Assembly: GCA_011503125.2 (NCBI GenBank)
Contig: WWBZ02000033.1
Location: 3,286,001 to 3,350,000 of the forward strand
Direction of reading: 5' to 3'
DNA: 64,000 bases
From: Botryosphaeria dothidea
Lineage: Eukaryota; Ascomycota; Dothideomycetes; Botryosphaeriales; Botryosphaeriaceae
In this document: positions 1-11,336 of the stretch, in pieces
Numbering within the stretch: position 1 is the first letter of the stretch
How the letters are laid out: each line of letters starts with the position of its first letter
Notes under the pieces: generated by a model
Database searches by the model: none
What the model saw: the letters and a program-made list of their open reading frames with translations, nothing else
Told to the model about the DNA's origin: nothing
Made by a program: the position numbers and the translations under genes

Positions 1-1
1 G

Positions 2-721
2 CACCTGCTCTAGCCGCTTGATGTAGGCTGCTTCTCGCCGTTGAAGCGCGCGTATAGGGATCAGATTGGAGGCTTGGCGCGCAACCACATCAACCATATC
101 ACCAAGCTTGAGTTCCTACCAGCCTTTAAAGTAGCCTTTGATAAGTCAATTATAAAGGCTAACATCTGCGCAAGCTTTCGAGGAGCTGGGCTAGTGCCGT
201 ACGACCCAGATGCGGTGCTATTAAAGCTTGATGTGAAGCTTCGTACGCCAACACCACCAGCTGCCCCAGAGGCTGCTCTATGGGAGTCGAAAACACCAAG
301 CAACGCGCGAGAACTAGAGTCCCAATCAACCCTAATTCGCGATCGGATTCAAAGGCACCAAGATTCGTCGCCTACTTCAATGATTGAGTCGCTTAATCGG
401 CTTACCAAGGGGGCTCAGCTGATAGTGCATGAGATGGTCTTGTTACGCGATCAGGTCTCTAGCCTTCAGAAGGCAAATAAGGCTGCCACGAAGCGTAAAC
501 AGCGCAAAAGAAAGCGGATCCAGAAGCGAGGTACCTTAACAAAGGCAGAGGGTGAGGAAATTACTGCTCAAAAGGACGTTAATGAGCAACTTGAGGGCGA
601 AATGCGTCGAGGCAAGGCGCGATCTGGTGTGAGTAGGCAGCAAATAGCGCGCTGTAGGCGCTGTAGGGAGCCAGGGCACAATTCTCGTACGTGTCAAAAA
701 GATACTGTGGAGGCTTTTTAA
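2..721 (+). pseudogene. Fot1/pogo-type DDE transposase, C-terminal fragment with in-frame stop
   Basis: This is the carboxy-terminal part of a Tc1/mariner-superfamily Fot1/pogo transposase, the enzyme that cuts and pastes the element at TA dinucleotides. Reading in frame from base 2 gives HLL*PLDVGCFSPLKRAY, the motif that closes the DDE catalytic domain in this family, where LLQPLDVGCF is usual. The stop is TAG at 11-13, one C-to-T change from the expected CAG. A Lys/Arg-rich stretch follows at about 490-530. A CCHC zinc knuckle (CRRCREPGHNSRTC) sits near the C-terminus, as in many fungal pogo elements. The N-terminal HTH and first catalytic residues lie outside the window. Family assignment is confident. 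The stop and the missing upstream part make it a pseudogene here, although the upstream part cannot be inspected. Confidence 0.88.
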
Positions 722-803
722 GCTAGGATAGTTGTTGTTCTCATTATATTTTAATGCGTTGTTGAACGATATGCGTGTGAAGGCGTAGAAAGCTGGTGAG
801 GGT

Positions 804-845
804 GGCGGCTCGCTTGGAGTGGCGGCTCGCTTGTAAACTACGTTA
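804..845 (+). repeat. 3' terminal/subterminal repeat of the Fot1/pogo-like element ending at TA
   Basis: The 12-mer GGCGGCTCGCTT occurs twice (804-815 and 821-832), separated by GGAGT. It is followed by GTAAACTACGT and then TA at 844-845. The terminal position is inferred because the RidA reading frame resumes exactly at this TA, so it marks the right edge of the transposon. The matching 5' terminus lies outside the window, so the inverted-repeat nature cannot be confirmed here. Confidence 0.7.
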
Positions 846-1280
846 CAGCCAAGCTGTCCGCATAGGCACCCGTATCGAATGCGCTGGCCAAGGTAAACAC
901 TCGGCCCCACCCCCACCCCCACCACAAGAGGTTCCCCTTTTGGAAGGGTTCTTATTGAGTTTCTAGGCGGATGGGACCCTGAGACGTTCGTATTTCACCG
1001 AGAAATCAACGCCCAGATCGATCAAGCATTCGAGAACGTCGAGCGAAACCTTAGGGATGCCGGTGGAAAGGGATGGTCTCAGGTCTTCCGCGTAAACTCC
1101 TACCACGTGCCTCTAAACAATGAGGCGCTGGAGGCCATGGTTCGCAACTTCAAGAAGTGGATGCCAAACCACAAGCCACTATGGACTTGCGTCGGTGTTT
1201 CCCGGCTTGGCGAGGACGACATGCGAGTAGAGATCGAGGTGGTGGCGCTAGACGAGCCTGGAGTCGGAGATAAGGAGTGA
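844..1280 (+). pseudogene. RidA/YjgF/YER057c/UK114 family protein, 5'-truncated by transposon insertion
   Basis: RidA enzymes hydrolyse reactive enamine/imine intermediates (2-aminoacrylate type) made by PLP enzymes. The first readable codon is TAC at 844-846, giving YSQAVRIGTRIECAGQ, the start of the family core. A 74-nt intron (893-966, GTAAAC..CTAG) splits a Gly codon. The second exon (967-1280) begins GWDPET and continues through VFRVNSYHVP, MVRNFKKWMP and the C-terminal RVEIEVVA signature. About 120 residues remain, against roughly 130-150 for fungal homologues. The missing part is the N-terminus of about 20-30 residues, on the far side of the transposon. The remaining frame is open, so the disruption looks recent, or the product may initiate elsewhere. 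Confidence 0.85.
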
Positions 1281-2550
1281 AAACATATGAGAGAAAGAGA
1301 GCGCTCTGTTGTTGTTGCTCTGCTACATCCCAACTTCGCTGTCCGTAGCTGCCCTCGTCTTTCGTGCAACTGATGACGTTTCCTGCCGTTCCACCCGAGA
1401 TTACATGTGAGATGACCTGTGACCGCTCTTTGACTTCGCTCGCTTGCCCATCGAACAAGAAGCCTGTTTCTCCAAGCGAGTGAGTTTTGCTTTCGGAACA
1501 GGGCACGTAGATCGTCACTGTTTCAAAGAGGGCACTGCTAGGATTACGAGGTCATCCTGCAGTCATCATCGCTGATATCCACGCAGTCAATACGAGTGTG
1601 AATGTGGTGTGCTTTCTAGCTAACACTTCTCAATAGCAACAGGGTTGACGAAAGTATTGGAGACTACATATCAATTGCTGTCAGAGTGACGCCATGAGCA
1701 CGAAGGCAGAAAGCTAAATCTCCGCTTGGTAGGTCTAGAGAAGCGAGGTGCTACAGCGAACGATTCTAGCTGCCAGATAAAAACAACGACTTTATCCAAC
1801 AGTATCCTCCAATGCCTGTTTGGATAGAGTTCTTGCTGGTGCCAAGACACGAGGGGTGGCGAGTTGGTGAACAGAGCTCGGACGATGTTGCTCAGAAAAC
1901 ATGTATAGGGGTATTGTAGCCGATCGCTAGCGCGGCAAATTTCAAGCATCTGAACAGGGGCTTACTGACTTCTTTTGTGGATATGATAGGCCAGGATCAT
2001 CCGATCTCGCTCTTATTGGCGGTTGAAAATGCTCCGGTGCACGGAAAAAGCACTTTGGTGCCAGGTCGGCTTAATCCTCCTGTCAGCTCTCACTGGAAAT
2101 GCGGGCCGTTGAAGTCATCGAATCTTCGCAGCGGGCCGAGAGATGAAGCAACCCTGTTTCTCTACCGAGTCTGTTCCAGAATTATTCCAGTAGAGAGTAC
2201 AGGTACGAATGCCAAATTCGCATACCAAGTAAAGGGTTTGTTTAGACAACCACGTCCATAAATTCGATGGCCTTATATCCGAAAGACTGCGTTCATTCCC
2301 AGCGAGGTGACAGGAGAATACCAAACTTTTGTACTTCTTCGCCAGGAGGCCTCGTGCGAAATGCCCAGCCGGTAGAAGAGCAAAGCATATGCAATATGAA
2401 GGATTCCGGAACCAAATTAGTTTAGTCTAAATAAAAATTTTCTAGAATGAGGACAGCGTAGTGTTTATCAGGGGTTATGGAGCCGATGGTAAGAACCGAG
2501 CACAAAATCCCCAGCAAGATGCCAGCTAGAGGTCTAGTTAAGACTACTAT

Positions 2551-2631
2551 GGGGAGTCGAAGCAGTCATCCGGACGCAGAGGCCACGAAACCTTTTGAAC
2601 ACTTACGTCCGGGTGACTGCTTCGACTCCTC
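2551..2631. repeat. 81-bp imperfect inverted repeat (MITE-like or hairpin)
   Basis: Two 26-nt arms (2551-2576 and 2606-2631) are inverted copies matching at 24 of 26 positions, separated by a 29-nt loop. The arms begin GGGGAGTCGAAGCAGTCA on the plus strand. I see no clear target-site duplication. It could be a tiny MITE remnant or a transcribed hairpin, and nothing in the flanks decides between them. Confidence 0.6.
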
Positions 2632-2799
2632 ACGAAATTATATTAGAAGCCACTGCTTCTAACCGTAGTTCCAACACAGACACATAAAGATGAAAGAAAA
2701 GGCTCGAACAGTAAATCACCCGGAAATTCTAAGGTGCAAGAGGTAGGAGAAAAACAGGCGTATTGAAAGTATTCAACAGAAAACCCCATTAGCAACGAC

Positions 2800-2889
2800 G
2801 GGTTTGGGTAGAAAGATCGCCCGAATGGACGCTAGGCAGAAAGTCTACGCGAATTGGGACGCCGGGTAGAAAGATTAATCTGACTGGGA
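2800..2889. repeat. Degenerate ~30-bp tandem repeat, three units
   Basis: Three consecutive units share the core GGYAGAAAG and end in a GGGA-like motif. Units 2 (2830-2859) and 3 (2860-2889) are exactly 30 nt. The first unit is shorter and more diverged. No function is suggested. Confidence 0.45.
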
Positions 2890-2987
2890 TCCCCGTCCCT
2901 CGGTATGACATCAGACCGTTAGAAAAGGAAATTTTTGTGCGCTATAGTCACCCTCCGCTTGTGAGTTACCACACTTGTGCTATATGC

Positions 2988-5900
2988 TCATTCAGGCACA
3001 GCAAGCGGGAGCATTCCAGTCGTCGGCTCGGGCGCCGGCGGCAAACCGTGTGGACCAGACAGCGTGGAACCCGTATCCTCACCATCATCTGCCACTTTCG
3101 CCGCCGCGAACACCTTGTTGCCACCGAAGCTACCGATGCCAACGCCGCTGTCGATGTCATCGGGCATCTCTGCCACGGTTTCGCCAATGCTGCCATCTTC
3201 TTGGATGAAACCGTCGAAGAAGCCCATACCTTGGCACTTGACACCTCCCGGCCCACCGGCGCTCTTGATGGCACGCTCGACGCAGCCGGCCTTGATCAGC
3301 GTCGGAAGGTTGAACGTGGCCCACTGCGTACCGTTGGACCAAGATCCAAACTCCCATGAGGTCAGGGCGCCGCAGCCCTTCTCTTCGCTCTTGAGAGAGC
3401 CACCGTCATCGCCGGTCCAGTTGTTGATTGGCGTGACCTGGATGGAGTAGGCGAGGGAAGCGTAATCCCAGAGATAGCAATCACCTGTAGGTACAGCCGC
3501 TGCTGCACTGGCACTTGACGCTGCTGCTGCAGAAACGGCAGAGGCGGACGAAGCTGAAGCCGCAGATGCAGCGGATTCAGAGGACACAGACACAGCGCTT
3601 GCAGAAGAAACTGAAGCAGCACTGGCAGACGATACGGAAGCAAAACTTTCCGAAGACACCGACGCGTCACTGGCGGAGGAGGCAGAGGCTGCAGAGGCGG
3701 AGCTGGCAGATGCTGCTGCCCCATTGGATGTAGTTGACTCCGCTGTCGTGGAGGCATCAACAGAAGTTGCAGTCGATGGCGCAGCAAACAAAGTGCAAGC
3801 AGCTTGACGCTTCTTGATATCTGCTGTTGTCTTAGGGAAGACCAAAAGAGGATCCGTGTGGAAGGCCAGATTGCCGGGCGCATAAGCCTTTTCAAGAGCA
3901 CGGCTGAGAAGGTCAGAACATCTGGTCCTGTTTTCCGGGGACTGACAGCCTTTGTCTGATAAACTTACATAGCGTTGCCATAACTGTTGAGCTCATCTGG
4001 CTTGTTATCAACCGTCGTCGTTGCGTACTGCACGAGTGAGCTTGAAACCGCGCTGGCATGGGCTTGAATAGAAGCGATGTTGTCTTGGAGCAGGCCTTTG
4101 ATATACTCCTGATATTTCTGGAAAATCCGTCAGCAAAGTCCGAAGTTATGTCCCTTGTATTCTATACATACCTGGGAAAAGTTGATTGGTTCCGCACAGC
4201 CTGACCACAGCTCATCAAACTTCACAAAAGCGGCGTAGACCTCGCTTTGACCTTGGACAAATACTCTCTGAACGACATCCATCTTCAGGAAGTCGATGAC
4301 CATGCCGATCCTGTTCCAGAGGTCGAGGTTCTTCTTGACATCGGCATCACTACCGCTAGCCTTAGGCATCGCGATTCCATCCAGCTTGGGGTTGAACAAG
4401 GTACCCTTCAAGGCGTTGACCTGTCTGTCGAGTCCGACGAAGTAAAAGTTGACTTTGTTCGGGACACGATTGAACAGGGACTGCAAACGGATCTGATTCG
4501 CGGCATTCGGGTCACCTTGTGCCGGCTTGAAGCCATCCGGAAAGTTTCCATCAGTCTGATCAACGAACAGTTGATTGAACAGTTTGCATTGATCCCCATT
4601 TTCTGTGGCAAAGACCGTGTCTAGAAACTGCTTCGGAATAGCTTTCTCGACTAAAGAGTTCGGTCAGCCAACAATATTCCCAGGTGAATTAGCCGCGACT
4701 GCTTAAGAAATACTCACAGACGTGGTCAGCGTTTACTTCGTTCACAGCTGGCTTCCTTAGGAAGGTCGCATCATGGTAGAGACTAGCGAGAGCGCCACAC
4801 TCCCCGGGCTTGACCCTGTACCAGTACTGATCTGATGAAACCTTGGCGGCATTTCTGTTATTTTGAAGCTCAGCTGCGCTGGGCCATGCGGGATATTTGA
4901 CTTCCTTGGTGATATCACACGTGCCGAAGGTTGTGATTCCGCCGGCACGCTTGGCTAAAACTTGGGCTGAGTCAAGGGCATAGTGGTCAGCAGTCCAGCT
5001 CCGGTCTAGACAACTCAGTTTCACTCACCAGGATTCGAACTCGTAAGTTCCTTAACCTCGTACTCAATGCGGCCAGCAATGCTCCTCTTCTTAGTTTCTG
5101 AAGTGTCGCCGGAATCGGTCCCTTCGTCGGGCAAATCACTGCTTTCAATACTGTACGTCCAGCAAGTAGCGGTTGCAGTGGCGGTGGTGGTAATTGCTTT
5201 GGCAGTCAAGTCACAGCCGGTAATCGTCGAAGTTGACGTCTCACAAGAAGCAGCTCCAGTCACAAGACCTCCAGATCCCGAGGTTGTGGTTTCATGGCAA
5301 GTAACATAAAGCTTTTCGGTAGTACTCGAACTCGTGCAGGAGCCAGACTCAGAAGAAACCGTCGAGCTTTGTGAAACGCTTGGCTTCCCAGTGGTAGATT
5401 CAACAGACGGGTCATTATTGTTATCGAGAGTAACCGGGGGTAAACCGGAAAAAGACTGGACAGGTGGCCAAACGAAAACACCAGGCCCAGGGCCGAACCC
5501 GAACAACTCGATGCCACCATCTCCACAGAAAGGACACCCCCAGAGGACAGGAACAATGGTTTCGTGGCCTTCCGAGTCCGTGGTGGTGATGTGAGTGTTT
5601 GTAGTGAGACCATCAATTGTGCTCACGGACTGCGTCGAGGCAGAGCTTGCTGTGATAGTTGTCACTGGTGGGGCATCGCTTGTCTCTGAAGACGCGGTTG
5701 TAGAGGTGACTGTTGGCAAGCTTGTGATTGATCCGGGGTCGGCCGTGGTTGTAGTAGTGGCTGACACATCACTCGTAGCAGAGCCTGTCCCGGAACTCGC
5801 GGACGTAGAGATGCTCGATTCGGGTCCCGTCGCCGAGACTGTCGACGTGCTGTCCGTGCTGGAGGTGTCTGATGTCGATATTCCCACAGGTATCGTCGCA

Positions 5901-6388
5901 TTTGAGAGTGTCTCCGTTGAAGATGCAGAACTGCCTGTATCAAGAGTGCCGGTTGAGGAAACCGAGATGTTTGCTGGCGGCGTGTTGGTTGATAGAGCAT
6001 CACTGGTTGTCCTGATGACTGTGGTTGAGTTGTTTGTGAAGGAATTATCCCCACTCGAAATTGAAAGCGAGCTGAGGCCGGAAGAAGAAGAAATAAAGGT
6101 TCCATTCGGAGCAAAGACTGGTGTGGAAACACTGGGAGTAGCAATTGCCGTGACTGCGTTGGAGGTAACGGCGGACGAAGTGTTGTTCCAGACGGTGGTT
6201 GAGTCAGTCGTGGAGATAGTAGTGCTCATAAAGCTTGAGCTGGAGGTCGAACTCCAACCAGTGCTACTAGAATTGGCGTATGCTGTAGTGTTCCATGACG
6301 CAATTGATTGGCCTGAAGCGAAAGTAGAAAATGTACCAAGGAGGCAGAAAAGGAGTGAGATATGGGATGCCATAGCTCCCCGCATCAA
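2988..6388 (-). CDS. Large Ser/Thr-rich secreted protein with cysteine domains (1050 aa)
   Basis: I read five exons: 6388-5029, 4966-4718, 4650-4172, 4117-3970 (ending with base 3969) and 3903-2988. The introns are 54-67 nt, two have CTGAC branch sites, and the sum is 1051 codons including the stop. Residues 1-26 form a signal peptide. Residues of about 28-270 are a Ser/Thr-rich, probably O-glycosylated mucin-like stalk. About 280-420 holds WGCPFC and Thr-rich segments with scattered Cys. KKR (about 435), KR (about 460) and KKR (about 776) are potential Kex2 sites. The middle (about 455-745) is a folded domain with few Cys. An Ala/Ser run (about 790-870) precedes a Cys-containing C-terminal domain. 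There is no GPI signal and no catalytic motif I recognise. Similar architectures accompany fungal GH18 or cell-wall proteins, but I do not assign a function. Confidence 0.8.
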
Positions 6389-7685
6389 AATGAATGTTGA
6401 TATTTTCAGAGTAAAGAAGGGAAGGAATGGTGCACTGGTTCTGAACCAAAGCGAAGGACAGACAAAAAGAGCGTAATGATCATTTTGAAATACTCTCGGG
6501 TCACCGATGGTATTATTTTTTGTTTTGCAGCCGAATGAAGGGCCAAAATTGAGATTCGCGAAGGATTCCAGGTTCCTTGCATGAGGCTGTAATAGGAGGC
6601 CTTAATCACGTTGTTGGTTCTAGCCAAGTACACTTGTGCATGCAAGCCACAAAAGTCAAATGTGGCTATTGCACAAATTTAAAGTGACGGAACAGCCACC
6701 CGTCCCGTTCCCTGGTTAGCGTGGGTCAAGCTCGGCGTCATGCCACTGAGAGAGAACGTCCCTCCCTTCGAAGATTTCCACACAGTTCAATCGAGCAAAG
6801 TACCTAGCGGTGCAGATGGGTGAGGACAGCCGCCATGTGAAAGTCGGTAGGCGTACCGGATTCCGTGTACTGCACAGTCCCGAAATAGAGATGCTGGGCC
6901 CATGGTGAAACAACCGACATGATGGAAGATGTACGAGGCGTCAACCTGCCGGCTACACTTAGAGTCCTTAACAATCATCCTTATCGGTACCGGAGTGAGA
7001 GGAATGCGAAGTGGGTATTCCTTGGCCAGATGTAATGAATGTTGTTGGCTAAGCTGATCGGATGATGTTGGCAGGCGCAAGGAAGAGATGCTAATGCTCG
7101 AAACACTGGGCTACTATGCATGCGCAGATGGATTGTTGAATGCGAGAGGACAGTAAGGGGTCGGACTGACTCATCGCGGATCGGAAGAGTCCAAAGACAT
7201 GGTAGAGTTAGATTTTGGCTGCAGGGGCTTAGGTGGGGGCTGTGATGGGTGCTGGGATGCATCCCAGGAGATCAACCGATAGGTTCCAAAGATCGAGGCG
7301 GCTCGACGGGGCATGGACCACCAACAGCAGCAATGTTTCAATGCGGAGGTCGATTCAGGGCGTTGCTTGAACGATGCGGGCTGAAACTCTCGGGCGGCAG
7401 GCTGTGGAAATAAAGAACGAATCCATGTGGGGAGCACACGCCGTGTGTGTTGGTATGCCTGGCTGTGATTGGGCGTATTGCAAGGCAAGAGATGAGAAAG
7501 GGCTTGTGTCGGCGGAGCGTTTGATGGCTGATGGAGACGGTTGGAGGGCGATGATGAAAGGGCAAGGGCAGTGGGCGCCGTGGATTGCGCCCGTTCCTGC
7601 CGTCTGCGTGGGGTCCAGCCCTACCGGTACCTGCGTGACTTCCTGCACTTCCGCAGCGCCTGCACAACACCATCACTCAACAACA
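6389..7685. other. Divergent intergenic region between the secreted protein and F-box genes
   Basis: The two flanking genes are transcribed away from each other, so this 1.3 kb holds both promoters. An open frame continues upstream of the F-box ATG to about 7374, but its sequence is not protein-like. No RNA gene is seen. Confidence 0.5.
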
Positions 7686-8957
7686 ATGGCAGTTGGACAT
7701 GGCCCGGTCTTTCCGCCCGAGCTATGGGCTCACATCATGCAGTACTGCTCTTCCCAGACCTTGAAGGTCCTCGCTCTTGTCTCTCGTAGCTGCTGTGAGG
7801 ATGCTCGGAAACGCCTCTTCCGCCGCCTGTACTTTTCTCAAGGCTGGAAATTTGCACTCCCACAAGATGGGGTTCGCATACGAGATCTCACCGTATTTCA
7901 ACGATCCTTGTCGAGTTCGCCCGGCTGGCGATCCGCCGTCAAAAACGTCCGCCTCTGTTGGACGAACAACGGGTCACCGCACAGCTGGAGAGAGCCCGAT
8001 CGCTTCGAAAACGAGGCCGAAGCACACCTGAATGACCTCGTGAGAGACACGGCGAATCTCCTGGCCGAGGCTACAACCTTGCAATCCCTCCATCTCTCAA
8101 TCCCGCTCTTGGACTCGAGCGTTCCTTTTGCACTGACCCGTCTGGACTCCCTGACCATCCCAATTACCGACTGTCTTCACAACGACCCCAACTTTGCCGC
8201 CATATTGAGGCTCTTTCAGATACCGACATTAAAGCACGTCCAGCTTGATCACATGCTTCGTCTGAATGTCCAAATTCCCGAAGAGTACTGTCAATCAGAG
8301 ACATCCAATGTCACCCATCTCGTGTTTGCAGAATGCGGTCCTGTTCATAAAGAAATTGCCCATCTTTTACGCTGGCCAAAGGAGCTGCAAACTCTTGAAT
8401 TTCAGATCGGCGAAGCAGACGGCTTGAATCGTTTCGCTTATGATTCCGGTTGGGTCGATATGGCGTCAATCCGAGAAGCCCTTTGGCCGCTTGAGGAATG
8501 TCTTCAACATCTTACCGTCGTTGTGCTTGTTCCCGACAGGGGTGATCCGTTGGAGGAAAATGGATTCCAGTCCTTTGCCAAGCTGCGACGCTTGAACATC
8601 CCCATCGACATGTTCCTGGGACTTTCGTCTGGTGGGCCATATAAGCCGGGCCTGCCCATCCATACACGTCTGCCTCGCTGCCTCGAGGAGCTTATTCTCC
8701 AGCTTGCAGAGGACTTCTGGTGGGGCGACTGGGACAAGATGGAACCGAGCGAGGAGACGAACTACCTGCTTTCCAGCCTCGCTGGACTTGCCGAGCACAG
8801 GGACGGGTGGCTTCCCAATTTGAAAGAGGTGCGCATCTCTCGAGGCGAGTATGAGCCCGCGAGGAAACGAAGCGAGTGGATTCCGTTGGACTCTGAACAG
8901 ATCCGACAGTTTGTTGATCTCTTTCGCTCAAGCGGAATATCCATATCTTTCTGCTAA
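7686..8957 (+). CDS. F-box protein (423 aa)
   Basis: This is a single exon. The ATG at 7686 is chosen because the F-box starts directly after it (FPPELWAHIMQYC..LKVLALVSRSC, residues of about 8-40). The longer open frame upstream has no conserved character. The F-box binds Skp1 of an SCF ubiquitin ligase. The remaining residues hold Leu-rich, LRR-like segments of the kind found in fungal F-box proteins that choose substrates. No signal peptide or membrane segment is visible. The target is unknown. It is a member of a large fungal family whose copies are often lineage-specific. Confidence 0.82.
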   Translation: MAVGHGPVFPPELWAHIMQYCSSQTLKVLALVSRSCCEDARKRLFRRLYFSQGWKFALPQDGVRIRDLTVFQRSLSSSPGWRSAVKNVRLCWTNNGSPHSWREPDRFENEAEAHLNDLVRDTANLLAEATTLQSLHLSIPLLDSSVPFALTRLDSLTIPITDCLHNDPNFAAILRLFQIPTLKHVQLDHMLRLNVQIPEEYCQSETSNVTHLVFAECGPVHKEIAHLLRWPKELQTLEFQIGEADGLNRFAYDSGWVDMASIREALWPLEECLQHLTVVVLVPDRGDPLEENGFQSFAKLRRLNIPIDMFLGLSSGGPYKPGLPIHTRLPRCLEELILQLAEDFWWGDWDKMEPSEETNYLLSSLAGLAEHRDGWLPNLKEVRISRGEYEPARKRSEWIPLDSEQIRQFVDLFRSSGISISFC

Positions 8958-9717
8958 GGCTCAAAATCAATCTTCAGACGGTTTCATGCGCCCTGTTTTG
9001 TTGCTGGGTATGCGTATAAGAACGGAATTCCCAAATGTGTGTCGGGTGGTTGTGGAGATTCACGTTTGATATCTCCGGCCCACATGAGGGTTCAACGATG
9101 GATGATAGACGGTGCGGTTAGAGACCTGTTAGGTAACGGCACTACAAATGTTCTGAGCTGCAGGCGCTGGCATGGATTATTGCCTCCCACCATCGACTAC
9201 ACGGCAAGATAACCTCCTTCCCCATCGGGAAAAGCAAGCGAGAACTCAAGATCTCCGCCGCGAATCTTCCCCATATCCTCCATAGCGCCCGGCTTTTGAT
9301 AACGAAAACAACCCCGAAGTCTTGCAACAACATTGACTTCCAGCATCCATTCCTCCGCGGCGGTGCTCCACACAAATTGCATCTGCTTTCACCAACCGTC
9401 TCCGCTGTCGGGACCTTGGCGGGATCGCTCTGATAAGCCGCAGACAAGCATTGGCAGCAACATGCTCCTGATAAGATATCCAGAACACCATTGGTACCCA
9501 CCCGGAGGTGAAAGTGGGGAGAGGGCCGGGGTTATACTTGATGCGTCTGATGAAAGTCGATGATGTCGCTGATTTTCGTGGCCAACGGCTTGCTGTGATA
9601 TTTCCTATCTGCTCCCCTCTTCTTAATGTATCCTTTCCTCACACTTCTTCCTTTTGTCTTTAAAAAGGTCTTCCCGTTCATGCTTTCTTTCCATTGGGTG
9701 TCGTTTAAAACGACGCC
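8958..9717. other. Intergenic region upstream of the MFS permease
   Basis: Nothing firmly identifiable. A 61-codon minus-strand frame at 9197-9382 looks slightly protein-like but has no supporting motif and is not annotated as a gene. Confidence 0.45.
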
Positions 9718-11336
9718 ATGGCTTCCACCTCCAAAAAAGATGTCGAGGCACACTCTGTGGAACATGATAAGATGAAGAACAACATTGTTGTCAAGGACGG
9801 CGATGAAGCCTTGAAGTTCCTCGCGGCAGAATCCATCGCGGGTGAACTCTCCGACATCGATGAGAAAGCTTTAGTGCGGAAAATCGACTGGATGATTCTT
9901 CCCCTGATGTGGTGTTGTTACTGCCTTCAATATCTGGACAAGACTCTGAGTACATACCCTGGGCATCAATCCAAACATGAAATAAACTGACGTAGCACGG
10001 TCAGTCAACTATGCCGCCGTGATGGGTCTATACGAAGACGCATCCATCAACACCGACCAATTTGCCACCCTGGCCTGGATCTTCTACGCATCGTACCTCG
10101 CCTTCGAGTTCCCTCACGGTTACGGCATGCAGCGCCTCCCCACAGCCAAATACCTGGGCGTCATGGTGTCCCTCTGGGGCGCCGTCATCGCTGCCACAGC
10201 CGCCTGCAAGACCTACGGGGCGCTCGTCACCACGCGCGTCCTGCTCGGTGTCTTCGAGAGCGCCGTCGCGCCCTCGCTGATCCTGGTGACGAGCATGTGG
10301 TACAAAAAAAAAGAGCAGCCCTCGCGCATGGGTCTCTGGTACCTCGGAACGGGCGTCGGCACCGTCATCGGCAGCCTAATCTCCTTCGGCTTCCAGCACT
10401 ACTCATCGCCGACCTTCACGTCGTGGCAGATCATGTTCCTGGTGATCGGCCTCGTCACGGTAGCCGTCGGCGCGCTGGGGCTCCTTCTGCTCCCCGACAA
10501 CCCCATGTCGTCGCGCCTCTCACACTCCGAGAAGGTGTGGGCGATCGAGCGGCTGCGGTCCAACCAGACGGGCATCGAGAACGTGCATTTCAAGTGGGCG
10601 CAGGTGCGCGAGTGCTTTGTCGATCCGCAGACGTGGCTACTGGCGTTGGTGACGATCGCGAGCAACATTCCCAACGCCACGACCAGCAGCTTCCAGGCTA
10701 CCATCATCAAAGGATTCGGATATGACAGCAAGATGACTGCGCTGTTGAGCATACCGGCGGGTGTGGTCATCATCATAGCTATCCTGGTGGCGACGTCCGC
10801 GGCGGGACATTTCAACCAGAGGATTCCGTTTGCCATGGGGACGCAGCTGTGTGGCGTGCTTGGCGGATGCTTGGTGAGTTATGGATGTCCCGTAATAAAT
10901 GATTTTGGCCAGAACGCTGATTAGGTGCTTGCAGATTGCGTTTCTGCCCGACGACAACAAGGTCGGGCGTCTGATCGGCGTCTACATCATGAACGGTATT
11001 GTGGCCGGCTTGCCGCTACTTTATGCGTTGGTGGCTGCCAACTTCGGTGGGCACACCAAGAAAGTCACCATGAATGCGGTCTTGCTGATCAGCTTCTGTC
11101 TGGGCAACATTATCGGACCTCTGACCTTCAGGAACCGCGATTCCCCAGAGTACCTTCCAGCAAAGATTGCCATCATCGTAGCAGATGTGTTTTCAATCAT
11201 CGTGTTAATAATACTGAGGTTTTACTACATCTGGGAGAACAAGAGGAGAAATCGTCTCGCTGTCAGTCATCAGGAAAACATCGAATTTTTGGACCTGACT
11301 GATAAGGAAAACCTGGAGTTCAGATACAGCGTGTAG
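9718..11336 (+). CDS. MFS permease, DAL5/anion:cation symporter (ACS) family (500 aa)
   Basis: The exons are 9718-9949, 10005-10873 and 10935-11336, with introns of 55 and 61 nt. The hydrophilic N-terminus (about 65 residues) precedes RKIDWMILPLM and QYLDKTL, the first-helix signature of the fungal DAL5/TNA1/LIZ1 ACS group. About 12 membrane helices follow, with the MFS loop motif in modified form and the family's LGVFESAVAPS in helix 4. These plasma-membrane carriers import small organic anions such as allantoate, nicotinate or pantothenate by proton symport. The substrate here cannot be told. Codons for WYKKKEQP include a run of nine A, a weak spot for sequencing errors. It is convergent with the D-lactate dehydrogenase gene, with stop codons 185 bp apart. 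Confidence 0.92.

Larger units (their letters stand above)
1281..2987. other. Gene-poor interval, no convincing coding sequence
   Basis: No open frame here has recognisable protein features. Composition is less GC-rich than the flanking genes. The only structure I see is an inverted repeat at 2551-2631 and a degenerate tandem repeat at 2800-2889. Confidence 0.6.

Noticed and set aside
5030..5045. TTCGAATCC on the minus strand resembling a tRNA T-loop (B box)
   Set aside because: It lies in an exon of the secreted-protein gene. No acceptor or anticodon stem can be drawn around it.
9197..9382. 61-codon minus-strand frame in the gap upstream of the MFS gene
   Set aside because: It is mildly protein-like but has no family motif, no clear splice partners and no promoter evidence.
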